Source: Streptomyces sp. NRRL S-337
GTDB taxonomy: Bacteria; Actinomycetota; Actinomycetes; Streptomycetales; Streptomycetaceae
Reading direction: 5' to 3'
Assembly: GCF_000720175.1 (NCBI RefSeq)
Contig: NZ_JOIX01000004.1
Coordinates: 62,001 to 126,000 of the forward strand
DNA: 64,000 bases
Below are positions 29,939-39,536 of the stretch, piece by piece; within the stretch, counting starts at the first letter, position 1; the number at the start of each line of letters is the position of its first letter. The position numbers and the translations under genes were made by a program. The notes under the pieces were generated by a model that saw only the letters and a program-made list of their open reading frames with translations, ran no database searches and was not told where the DNA came from.

Positions 29939-31447
29939 CTAGTACGAGAAGGCCATCGGCCGGTCGGCGTCGGCGCTGTCCCCGCCGATCTTGGTGGGCG
30001 GGTTGAGGTCGGTGTCGGTGAGCTCCTGGGGACCGGCCTTGATGTACTTCACCAGCAGCTTGACCTCGACCACGGCGAGGATCGCGTAGAGCGTGGTGAA
30101 GACGATCATCGAGGTGAGCACCTCGCCCTGCGAGACGCCGGGGGAGACCGCGTCGGAAGTGCGCAGCACGCCGTAGACGACCCAGGGCTGACGGCCCGTC
30201 TCGGTGAAGATCCAGCCCCACGAGTTCGCGATCAGCGGGAATCCGAGGGTGACGAAGGCGAGCGACCAGTACCACTTGCTGAGGCGGGCGCCGAGCACCC
30301 TGTTCTTGGTGAGCGCGAGCTTCGGTGGTTCCTCGTCGCCCGTGCGCAGCCCGGGCGACAGCCAGAACTTCTTGCGGGTGAGCCAGAGCCCGGCGAGCCC
30401 GATGGCGAACGACGACATGCCGAAGCCGATCATCCAGCGGAAGCCCCAGTAGGCGACGGGGATGTTGGGCCGGTAGTCGCCGGGGCCGAACTTCTGCTGC
30501 TCGGACCTGTTGACGTCGTTGATGCCGGGGACCGGCGAGGAGAAGTCGTCATGGGCCAGGAACGAGAGCAGGCCGGGTATCTCGATGGCCACCTTGTTGT
30601 GGCCCTTCTCCACGTCTCCGTAGGCGAAGACCGAGAACGGCGCCGGCGCCTCCTTGTCCCAGAGCGCCTCAGCGGCGGCCATCTTCATCGGCTGCTGCTT
30701 GAACATGACCTTGCCGAGCGTGTCACCGCTGACCGCGGTGAGGATGCCGGCGATGACCAGGGTGATCAGCCCGAGCCGCAGCGAGGTCCGCATGACCTTG
30801 ATGTGCTTCTTGCGCATCAGGTGGAAGGCGGAGATGCCGACCATGAACGCGGCGCCCGTGAGGAAGGCGGCGGTCAGCGTGTGGAAGACGACGACCAGGG
30901 TGGTGTCCTGGGTCAGCACCTTCCAGAAGTCGGTGAGCTCGGCGCGTCCGGTGGTGGCGTTGTACTTGTAGCCCACCGGGTGCTGCATCCAGGAGTTCGC
31001 GGCCAGGATGAAGTACGCCGACAGGATCGTGCCTATGGAGACCATCCACATGCAGAAGCAGTGGATCTTCTTGGGCAGCTTGTCCCAGCCGAAGATCCAC
31101 AGGCCGATGAAGGTCGACTCGAAGAAGAACGCGATGAGCGCCTCGAAGGCCAGCGGGGCACCGAAGACGTCACCGACGAACCGCGAGTAGTCGGACCAGT
31201 TCATGCCGAACTGGAACTCCTGCACGATGCCGGTGACGACACCCATCGCGATGTTGATCAGAAACAGCTTGCCCCAGAACTTCGTGGCCTTGAGGTACTG
31301 CTGCTTGCCCGTGCGCACCCATGCGGTCTCGAGTCCGGCCACCAGAGCGGCGAGGGAGATCGTCAGGGGGACGAAGAGGAAGTGGTAGACGGTGGTGATG
31401 CCGAATTGCCATCGCGCCAGTGTCTCCGGCGCCAAGGCCAGTTCCAT
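29939..31447 (-). CDS. cydA: Cytochrome bd oxidase subunit I
   Basis: A 502-aa haem-bearing subunit of cytochrome bd. The N-terminal WQFGITTVYHFLFVPLTISL contains the haem b595 His. GVVTGIVQEFQFGMNW, ALIAFFFESTFIGLWIFGWD and the GFRWMIGFGMSSF segment are conserved. The Q-loop is of the short type. ATG 31447 follows AAGGAG at seven bases. Upstream on the same strand lie a Rex-type double operator and a Crp-like palindrome, so expression is expected to respond to the NADH/NAD+ ratio. Confidence 0.97.
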   Translation of the reverse strand: MELALAPETLARWQFGITTVYHFLFVPLTISLAALVAGLETAWVRTGKQQYLKATKFWGKLFLINIAMGVVTGIVQEFQFGMNWSDYSRFVGDVFGAPLAFEALIAFFFESTFIGLWIFGWDKLPKKIHCFCMWMVSIGTILSAYFILAANSWMQHPVGYKYNATTGRAELTDFWKVLTQDTTLVVVFHTLTAAFLTGAAFMVGISAFHLMRKKHIKVMRTSLRLGLITLVIAGILTAVSGDTLGKVMFKQQPMKMAAAEALWDKEAPAPFSVFAYGDVEKGHNKVAIEIPGLLSFLAHDDFSSPVPGINDVNRSEQQKFGPGDYRPNIPVAYWGFRWMIGFGMSSFAIGLAGLWLTRKKFWLSPGLRTGDEEPPKLALTKNRVLGARLSKWYWSLAFVTLGFPLIANSWGWIFTETGRQPWVVYGVLRTSDAVSPGVSQGEVLTSMIVFTTLYAILAVVEVKLLVKYIKAGPQELTDTDLNPPTKIGGDSADADRPMAFSY

Positions 31448-31464
31448 GCCGTGCTCCTTACCTC

Positions 31465-31480
31465 GCCGTTTGCCAACGGC
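31465..31480. other. Small inverted repeat in the cydA leader
   Basis: GCCGTT / AACGGC with a four-base loop, directly upstream of the cydA ribosome-binding site. It could form a weak RNA hairpin limiting translation, or be incidental. Confidence 0.3.
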
Positions 31481-31523
31481 AATGTCCCTTTTGCGTCACA
31501 CAAAGCGGTTCATACCGGGACGT

Positions 31524-31551
31524 GCTTGTGAACGCGTTCACATTCACAAGC
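31524..31551. promoter_or_regulatory. Double Rex operator upstream of cydA
   Basis: TTGTGAACGCGTTCACAT (31526-31543) matches the actinobacterial Rex consensus TTGTGAA-N4-TTCACAA in 17 of 18 positions. An overlapping outer inverted repeat, GCTTGTGAA (31524-31532) and TTCACAAGC (31543-31551), creates a second Rex-like arrangement. Rex is the NADH/NAD+-sensing repressor of cydABCD in S. coelicolor, so this should repress the operon when NADH is low. Confidence 0.88.
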
Positions 31552-31592
31552 AATTATCTCCCATGCCTCCTCGCCCTTGGGCAAGGGGGGTA

Positions 31593-31608
31593 CGTGACCG
31601 CGGTCACG
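31593..31608. promoter_or_regulatory. Crp-like palindrome between cydA and the cyclophilin-like gene
   Basis: CGTGACCGCGGTCACG is a perfect 16-bp palindrome and fits the S. coelicolor Crp pattern GTG-N6-GNCAC. It lies about 145 bp upstream of cydA and 107 bp upstream of the divergent gene. A second inverted repeat, CCCTTG-GG-CAAGGG, lies at 31574-31587. The regulator is inferred only. Confidence 0.5.
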
Positions 31609-31688
31609 CTTGAATCCATGGCGCATGAACACGTCCGCCGAGGTTGCGGGGGCCCTTCTCCGAGTGTGGACACCCTCCTCCTCAAGGC

Positions 31689-31705
31689 TTCAACACATTG
31701 TTGAA
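31689..31705. promoter_or_regulatory. TTCAACA-N3-TGTTGAA inverted repeat
   Basis: Perfect seven-base arms around CAT, ending nine bases before the ATG of the cyclophilin-like gene. It overlaps the expected ribosome-binding region, so bound protein or RNA folding could block expression. No SD is visible otherwise. Confidence 0.4.
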
Positions 31706-31714
31706 TTCATCGCC

Positions 31715-32083
31715 ATGAAGATCCGCATCACCTGGCCCGCCGGGCAATTGACCGCGACCCTCGACGACACCCCGACCACGACGGCGCTCATGGCCGCCCT
31801 CCCGGTCGACGCCACCGCCCACACCTGGGGCGAGGAGGTCTACTTCGACACCGGACTCTCGCCCGCGCTGGAACCCGACGCCCGCCAGGTCGTCGAGGCC
31901 GGCACCGTCGCCTTCTGGCCACCGGGCAACGCCCTCGCGCTCCCCTACGGCCCCACGCCGATCTCCGAGGGCGACGAACCCCGGCTGGCTTCCCCCTGCA
32001 ACGTGCTGGGCCGTATCGACGGCGATCCGCGGGCACTGGCCACCGTCCGCAGCGGCGACCCCATCCACGTACAGCAGGCGTGA
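31715..32083 (+). CDS. Cyclophilin-fold (TM1367-like) protein
   Basis: A 122-aa all-beta protein of the cyclophilin-like fold family seen in TM1367-type proteins (MKIRITWPAGQLTATLDDTP, WGEEVYFDTGLSPALEPDAR, VEAGTVAFWPPGNALALPYG, NVLGRIDGDPRALATV). The peptidyl-prolyl isomerase active-site residues of true cyclophilins are not obvious, so enzymatic activity is doubtful. It is divergent from cydA and followed by a strong terminator. Biological role unknown. Confidence 0.8.
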   Translation: MKIRITWPAGQLTATLDDTPTTTALMAALPVDATAHTWGEEVYFDTGLSPALEPDARQVVEAGTVAFWPPGNALALPYGPTPISEGDEPRLASPCNVLGRIDGDPRALATVRSGDPIHVQQA

Positions 32084-32104
32084 GCAGCCCCGCACACCAC
32101 GCCG

Positions 32105-32134
32105 AAGGCCGCGGGTCGACGGACCCGCGGCCTT
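32105..32134 (+). terminator. Intrinsic terminator after the cyclophilin-like gene
   Basis: A 13-base stem (AAGGCCGCGGGTC / GACCCGCGGCCTT) with a GACG loop and a short T-run, 22 bp after the stop. It probably acts in both directions, also ending the convergent aminotransferase gene. Confidence 0.88.
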
Positions 32135-32201
32135 TGCCGTGCCACTCCTCTGCAACGCCTTGCAGCGCCTTCCGGTGCGCCTGCCGGCGCCTTTCAGCGG
32201 C

Positions 32202-33281
32202 TTACAGCGCCTTGCGGAACTCCTCCGCGGCCTGCAGGAACAGATCCATCGCCGCGGTCTCCCCGATCGTGACCCGGACGCCCTCACCGGCGAACGGCCG
32301 CACCACCACGCCGGCCCGCTCACAGGCCGCCGCGAAGTCGGTCGTCCGGTCCCCCAGCCGCAGCCAGACGAAGTTGGCCTGGGTCTCGGGCACCGTCCAG
32401 CCCTGCCCGAGCAGCCCGTCGACCACCCGCGCCCGCTCGGCCACCAGGGCGTCCACCCGCTCCAGCAGGGCCTGCTCGCTGCGTAGCGACGCCACCGCCG
32501 CTTCCTGCGCGAGCTGGCTCACCCCGAACGGCACCGCCGTCTTGCGCAGCGCGGCGGCCACCGGCTCGTGCGCCACCGCGAAGCCCACCCGCAGCCCCGC
32601 CAGGCCGTACGCCTTGGAGAAGGTCCGCAGCACGCAGACGTTGGGACGGTCACGGTAGATCTCGATCCCGTCCGGCACCTCGGGGTCGCGGATGAACTCG
32701 CGGTACGCCTCGTCCAGCACCACCAGGACGTCGCCCGGCACCCGGTCCAGGAACGACTCCAGCTCCGCACGGCGGACGACGGTGCCGGTGGGGTTGTTGG
32801 GGTTGCAGACGAAGATCAGCCGGGTCCGGTCGGTGATCGCGGCGAGCATCGCTTCGAGATCGTGCACCTCACCGGAGGTCAGCGGAACCTGCACGGAGGT
32901 GGCCCCGGACACCTGGGTGATGATCGGGTACGCCTCGAACGACCGCCAGGCGTAGATCACTTCGTCGCCCGGTCCGGCAGTCGACTGGATCAGCTGCTGG
33001 GCCACGCCCACCGAGCCGGTGCCGGTCGCCAGATGCTCCACCGGCACCGAGAACCGGTCGGCCAGCTCCGCCATCAGGCCCGTGCAGGCCATGTCCGGGT
33101 AACGGTTGAAGGACCCCGCAGCGGTCACCGCGCTCTCCAGGACGCCCGGCAGCGGCGGATAGGGGTTCTCGTTGGAGGACAGCTTGTAGGTGACGGGACC
33201 GTCGGCCGGCGCCGGCCGCCCCGGCTTGTAGGTGGGGATGCCGTCCAGCGCCGCACGCAGCTTCGGGGTCTTCTCGCTCAC
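32202..33281 (-). CDS. pat: HisC2/Pat-type aromatic or histidinol-phosphate aminotransferase
   Basis: A 359-aa fold-I PLP aminotransferase. Landmarks are [44 protein letters not shown] and the PLP Lys in [26 protein letters not shown] and the Arg in [14 protein letters not shown] are substrate-site elements. It is closer in pattern to mycobacterial HisC2/Pat (phenylalanine aminotransferase) than to his-operon HisC, and no his genes are nearby. GTG 33281 follows GAGGAGG. Divergent from a LacI regulator across 418 bp. Confidence 0.9.
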   Translation of the reverse strand: MSEKTPKLRAALDGIPTYKPGRPAPADGPVTYKLSSNENPYPPLPGVLESAVTAAGSFNRYPDMACTGLMAELADRFSVPVEHLATGTGSVGVAQQLIQSTAGPGDEVIYAWRSFEAYPIITQVSGATSVQVPLTSGEVHDLEAMLAAITDRTRLIFVCNPNNPTGTVVRRAELESFLDRVPGDVLVVLDEAYREFIRDPEVPDGIEIYRDRPNVCVLRTFSKAYGLAGLRVGFAVAHEPVAAALRKTAVPFGVSQLAQEAAVASLRSEQALLERVDALVAERARVVDGLLGQGWTVPETQANFVWLRLGDRTTDFAAACERAGVVVRPFAGEGVRVTIGETAAMDLFLQAAEEFRKAL

Positions 33282-33699
33282 CGCAGGTCCTCCTCGACCG
33301 TCCCGTCCATCTCCAATACTGCACACCTTAAGAGGATTGACCCGTTCGGCGGCAGCCCCGGCAGGGATCGGGCGCCCGGCACATCCCTCCCGCACCCGTG
33401 CACCAAGATCACCCGGACGGAGCCGGCGTGAGACCTTCGGGGCGCGCCCCACTCGCAGCCGCGCGCCGGTGGCCTACGCCGTGGCGCGCGTCCCTCGTCA
33501 AGGTGACTTGAGACCTCTTCGAGACCTGAACCGATGGACAGGTCGAGCCAGCAATTCTCCCCTCAAACAGCCAGCACAATCGCCAACTCTCCTTATTTAT
33601 AAGGTATATGACGGCAGAACACCTTGCAGAAACGTGCCTTTCCACCGTCGCAGTCAACGCCCCGCGAATGGCCCTATCGAGCCCTACTATCGGCTCGCC
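33282..33699. promoter_or_regulatory. Divergent regulatory gap with AT-rich palindrome
   Basis: 418 bp between pat and the LacI gene with no convincing small gene. The AT-rich palindrome CCTTAT-TT-ATAAGG (33591-33604) stands out in a high-GC genome. CACAAT (33575-33580), 17 bp and TATAAG (33598-33603) form a plausible plus-strand promoter overlapping it. It could be the operator of the LacI-type regulator. A TACTAT at 33685-33690 could instead drive a leaderless message starting at the LacI ATG. Confidence 0.45.
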
Positions 33700-34800
33700 A
33701 TGACAGCAGCAGGGAAGCACCAGGTGAGCCGGGCGACCGGTCGCCGGCTGGGGCGGGCGGGCATCCGCGATGTGGCCGCCGCAGCCGGTGTGTCGATCAC
33801 GACCGTCTCCGACGCGCTCAACGGCAAGGGCCGGCTTCCGGATGCCACCCGTAGCCACGTCCGCGAGGTGGCCGACCGGCTGGGCTACCGCCCGTCCGCC
33901 GCCGCCCGCACCCTCCGTACCGGCAAGTCGGGGCTCCTCGGCCTGACCGTGACCACGTACGGGGATGAACCTTTCACCTTCACCGAGTTCGCGTACTTCG
34001 CCGAGATGGCCAGAGCGGCCACCTCCGCGGCCCTGGCCCGCGGCTACGCGCTGGTCATCCTCCCCGCGACCTCCCGGCACGACGTGTGGTCCAACGTCGC
34101 CCTGGACGGCACGGTCGTCATCGACCCCGCCGACGGCGACCCGGTCGTGACCGAGCTCGTCCGGCACGGCATCCCGGTGGTCTCCGACGGCCGTCCCGGC
34201 GGCGCCCTGCCGGTCACCGGATGGGTCGACAACGACCACGAGGCCGCCGTCCTCGGCCTCCTCGACCACCTCGCCGACGCCGGCGCCCGCCGCATCGGCC
34301 TGCTCACCGGCACCACCACCGACACCTACACCCGCCTTTCGACCACGGCGTACCTGCACTGGTGCGAGCGGGTCGGGCAGGATCCGGTCTACGAGTCGTA
34401 CCCGGCCCACGACCCGTGCGCGGGCGCGGTGGCCGCCGACCGGCTGCTGGCCCGCCCGGACCGGCCGGACGCCGTGTACGGCCTCTTCGATCCCAACGGC
34501 ACCGATCTGCTCGCCGCCGCCCGGCGCTACGGCCTGCGCGTCCCGGAGGACCTGCTGCTGGTCTGCTGCAGCGAATCCACCGTCTACGCCACGACCGAAC
34601 CGCCGATCACCACGCTCTCCCTCAAGCCGCGCCGGATCGGCACCGCCGTCGTGCAGATCCTCATCGACGCCATCGAGGGGCTCGACACCGGACGCCCGAT
34701 CGAGCAGGTGATACCGACCGATCTGATCGTGCGCACCTCCTCCCAGCGGCGGCCCCCGCGCACGACCATCAGCCCGCCACGAGGACCCGCCGGCGACTGA
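33700..34800 (+). CDS. LacI-family transcriptional regulator
   Basis: A 366-aa regulator. The N-terminal LacI helix-turn-helix and hinge (GIRDVAAAAGVSITTVSDALNG, ADRLGYRPSAAARTLRTGKSG) are at residues 18-75, followed by a type-I periplasmic-binding-like effector domain. The C-terminal part has DAVYGLFDPNGTDLLAAARRYGLRVPEDLLLVCCSES and TTLSLKPRRIGTAVVQIL. ATG 33700 has no SD, consistent with leaderless or weak initiation. No sugar operon is adjacent; the targets may be elsewhere or the divergent aminotransferase. Confidence 0.9.
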   Translation: MTAAGKHQVSRATGRRLGRAGIRDVAAAAGVSITTVSDALNGKGRLPDATRSHVREVADRLGYRPSAAARTLRTGKSGLLGLTVTTYGDEPFTFTEFAYFAEMARAATSAALARGYALVILPATSRHDVWSNVALDGTVVIDPADGDPVVTELVRHGIPVVSDGRPGGALPVTGWVDNDHEAAVLGLLDHLADAGARRIGLLTGTTTDTYTRLSTTAYLHWCERVGQDPVYESYPAHDPCAGAVAADRLLARPDRPDAVYGLFDPNGTDLLAAARRYGLRVPEDLLLVCCSESTVYATTEPPITTLSLKPRRIGTAVVQILIDAIEGLDTGRPIEQVIPTDLIVRTSSQRRPPRTTISPPRGPAGD

Positions 34801-35064
34801 ACGTGCCGCCGAACACGAACGAGCGGGCGCGCCGGACGACGCCGGGGCGCCCGCGTTGACGCCAGGGGCGCACGCGTTGACGCAGAAAAAACAGGGCGAT
34901 CTCGGGAGAAATCAGCCGTGAATGCCAGGCTCCAGCGGATTGACCACCCCCGGGTGCGTCACAACCCGCGACCGGCATTCCTATGATGGGCGCACGACAC
35001 CGCGGACCGCCGTCGACCAGGCAAGGTCCGAGAGGTGCACGGCGGCGCAACGGTGGAGGGGTCG

Positions 35065-36204
35065 ATGACTCAGGGGGCCAGTCAGGAACCCATGGTGTGG
35101 ACCATGGGTGGACAAGCTCCGGCGTCCGCTCCGCCGCCCGGAATGTCCGGATCCCCCGTGCCGCCGGCCGGCCCGCCGCTCCATCTGCCCGCCGGCCCCC
35201 CGGTCGCGCCGCCCACCGCGCCCCCCGCGGTGCCGCCGGCCGCGCCGCCGGTCGAGCTGCCCGAGGACTACACCCCGACCGCCCGCGACCTGCCGGTCGT
35301 CACCCCGGGCCGTACCGACACGCTCATCGACCAGCCGTCCGTCGCGCCGGTCCCCGACCCGGCCAGGAGCTCCGACGCGCCCGAGGGCATGGGCCCCCTC
35401 TACGTCGTCGGCGATGTGCACGGCTACTACGACGAGCTGCGCGAGGCGCTGGCCGCCGAGGGCCTGATCGACGCCGACGGCAGCTGGGCGGCCGGCAACG
35501 CCCGGCTGTGGTTCCTCGGCGACTTCACCGACCGCGGCCCGGACGGCATCGGCGTGATCGACCTGGTCATGCAGCTGTCCGCGGAGGCCGCGGCGGCCGG
35601 CGGCTACTGCAAGGCCCTGATGGGCAATCACGAACTGCTGCTGCTGGGCGCCAAGCGGTTCGGCGACACCCCCGTGCAGTCCGGCGCCGGCACCGCCTCG
35701 TTCCAGGCCGCCTGGCTCCTCAACGGCGGCCAGAAGACCGACATGGACCGCCTGGAGGACCACCACCTGCAGTGGATGGCCCGGCTGGACGCCGTGATGG
35801 AGGAGGACGGGCATCTGCTCGTGCACTCCGACACCACCGCCTACCTCGAATACGGCGACTCCATCGAGGCCGTCAACGACACCGTCCACGAGGTCCTCAC
35901 CCGCAGCGACGCCGACGAAGTCTGGGACCTCTTCCGGAAGTTCACCAAGCGCTTCGCCTTCCGCGACGAGTCCGGCTCGCAGGCCGTACGCGAACTCCTG
36001 GACGCCTACGGCGGCGACCGCGTCGTGCACGGCCACAGCCCGATCCCGTACCTCCTGGGCGAGGTCGGCACGGAGGACGGCGAGGGCGACGGCATCGCGG
36101 TCGACGGTCCCCACGTCTACGCCGACGGTCTGGCCATCGCCATGGACGGCGGCATCACGATGGCCGGAAAGCTGCTGGTCGTCCAACTCCCCCTGACTGG
36201 CTGA
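35065..36204 (+). CDS. PPP-type metallophosphoesterase (Ser/Thr phosphatase-like)
   Basis: A 379-aa protein. A Pro-rich N-terminal about 85 residues precedes a calcineurin-like phosphoesterase domain with all signature motifs: VGDVHGYYDELREAL, WFLGDFTDRGPDG, KALMGNHELLLLG, LLVHSDTT and VVHGHSPIPYL. Such enzymes bind two metals and remove phosphate from proteins or diadenosine polyphosphates. ATG 35065 follows GGAGGGG. The Pro-rich tail could mediate protein contacts. Single gene, followed by a same-strand membrane-protein gene after 231 bp. Confidence 0.9.
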   Translation: MTQGASQEPMVWTMGGQAPASAPPPGMSGSPVPPAGPPLHLPAGPPVAPPTAPPAVPPAAPPVELPEDYTPTARDLPVVTPGRTDTLIDQPSVAPVPDPARSSDAPEGMGPLYVVGDVHGYYDELREALAAEGLIDADGSWAAGNARLWFLGDFTDRGPDGIGVIDLVMQLSAEAAAAGGYCKALMGNHELLLLGAKRFGDTPVQSGAGTASFQAAWLLNGGQKTDMDRLEDHHLQWMARLDAVMEEDGHLLVHSDTTAYLEYGDSIEAVNDTVHEVLTRSDADEVWDLFRKFTKRFAFRDESGSQAVRELLDAYGGDRVVHGHSPIPYLLGEVGTEDGEGDGIAVDGPHVYADGLAIAMDGGITMAGKLLVVQLPLTG

Positions 36205-36435
36205 GCGTTCCCGGGGCAGGTATCCCCCGGACCGGCGGGACGACCGGTGCGGGCAGGAACGAGGGGAGACACCGGCGGGATCCGGTCGGGCGGTTACTCA
36301 AATTCCGCAAACTCTCTGTCACCCCGTACCGGAGTCGCTCTACCATCGGTCTATCCGTAGCAGGCTCTCCTCCGTTTCCGCCCACTGCCCGGCCCACGCC
36401 GGCCGTACGGCCCTACGGAGCATCGGGGGATGCAC

Positions 36436-37332
36436 ATGAACAGCGCTCCGCACCTGCTGAACGAGGACCGCGCGGAATTCGCGCGGCTCCTTGATGAGGC
36501 GCTGCGTACCGCGGAATACCGCCCGGACGACCTCACCGCCGCCACGGGAAAGCATCTGAACAACGAGCAGTTGCGCACGATGGCGCTCAGCGCGACCACC
36601 GCCATCGCCGCCTGCGCAACGGCCGAATACCAACGCTATGTCCAGCTCCGTGCCGAGCTGCGGACACCGGCACCGGCCGCATCCGGCCCGGCGTCCGGCC
36701 CCGCGGCGCCCGCCGGGGAGCACGAGGAGGACGCCGAGGGGGGACCGGGACCGGCCACCGACCCGGCCGCGAACGGGGCCGGAAACACCGGTGCCGGGCT
36801 GGCGGCCGCGGTCACCGTGCTCGCCCCCGTCCTCGCCGGTATCGCCGCCGTGCTCTTCCTCGTCATCGGCTACGTCCTGCGCGCGGTCAGCCCCGACAAG
36901 TCGCTCGCGCAGCCGCTGATCAGCGTCGGCTGGGTGTTCGCGGCACTCACCGCGGCCGGCTCCCTGGTCGCGATGACCTGCCTGGTCGTCACCGCACTGC
37001 GCAACGGCCCGTCCGCCGAGTCCGCCAGAGTCGACGAGCTGTACGAGGCCCTGGAGCAGGCCCGGGAGGCGTGGCGGCGCGCCCTGCTGGAGCGCGGGCT
37101 GCTGCCCTTTCTGCGCGAGGCGCTCGCCGACCCCACGGCCACTCCGGACGACGACCCGGTCCGCTACGTCCCCCGCCGCGCCCCGGCCTCCGAGAGCCGC
37201 ATCCCGACCCTCGGTTACACCCGCCCCGAGTTCTCCAGTCCCGAAAGCGGCTCCCCGGCCTCCCGCCCGCGCTACTCCAGCCCGGACTTCACCAGCCCGG
37301 ATCACGGGAGGCCGGACGAGGGGGCGGACTAG
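36436..37332 (+). CDS. Conserved Streptomyces two-helix membrane protein
   Basis: A 298-aa protein with an N-terminal soluble helical part (RAEFARLLDEALRTAEY) and a Pro/Ala/Glu-rich linker. Two transmembrane helices follow (about residues 120-146, VTVLAPVLAGIAAVLFLVIG; and about 160-183, VGWVFAALTAAGSLVAMTCL). A coiled-coil-like segment (SARVDELYEALEQAREAWRR) and a Ser/Pro-rich tail end the protein. ATG 36436 is favoured over an ATG two codons upstream because GGGGG lies six bases before it. No function is recognised; it may be a septum- or envelope-associated scaffold. TACCAT near 36341 is a possible -10. Confidence 0.7.
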   Translation: MNSAPHLLNEDRAEFARLLDEALRTAEYRPDDLTAATGKHLNNEQLRTMALSATTAIAACATAEYQRYVQLRAELRTPAPAASGPASGPAAPAGEHEEDAEGGPGPATDPAANGAGNTGAGLAAAVTVLAPVLAGIAAVLFLVIGYVLRAVSPDKSLAQPLISVGWVFAALTAAGSLVAMTCLVVTALRNGPSAESARVDELYEALEQAREAWRRALLERGLLPFLREALADPTATPDDDPVRYVPRRAPASESRIPTLGYTRPEFSSPESGSPASRPRYSSPDFTSPDHGRPDEGAD

Positions 37333-37399
37333 GAACCGGGCGGCGCTCGGAACCGGGTGGCGCTGGGAACCGGACGGCGCTCGGAACCGGGTGGCGGAG
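37332..37399. repeat. Four 17-bp tandem repeats
   Basis: Units beginning GGAACCGGGYGGCGCT at 37332, 37349, 37366 and 37383 start exactly at the stop codon of the membrane-protein gene. They are head-to-tail with no spacer. Confidence 0.85.
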
Positions 37400-37416
37400 G
37401 CGGCGGGGAGGCCCTG

Positions 37417-37463
37417 TTGGGGCCCCATCCCTGTTTGGGGCCCCAACCACGTTGGGGCCCCAA
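37417..37463. terminator. Three phased TTGGGGCCCCAA palindromes
   Basis: TTGGGGCCCCAT (37417-37428), TTGGGGCCCCAA (37435-37446) and TTGGGGCCCCAA (37452-37463) lie between the convergent membrane-protein and thiC genes. Any two can pair to form strong hairpins, so the cluster likely terminates both genes. The regular 17-18 bp spacing is unusual for a terminator. Confidence 0.6.
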
Positions 37464-37479
37464 ACACACCGTCAGCCGG

Positions 37480-39416
<1,937 letters not shown>

Positions 39417-39536
39417 AAAGGTGGCACCACGGTAGCGGCCGATGCCGTGGAGTGAACAGGGGGCCCGTCGGAACGGAGCGCCGACAGCAGCCGCACGTCT
39501 TGCGAGGGCAGCCGGACCTCTTGCGATGATCGGGCG

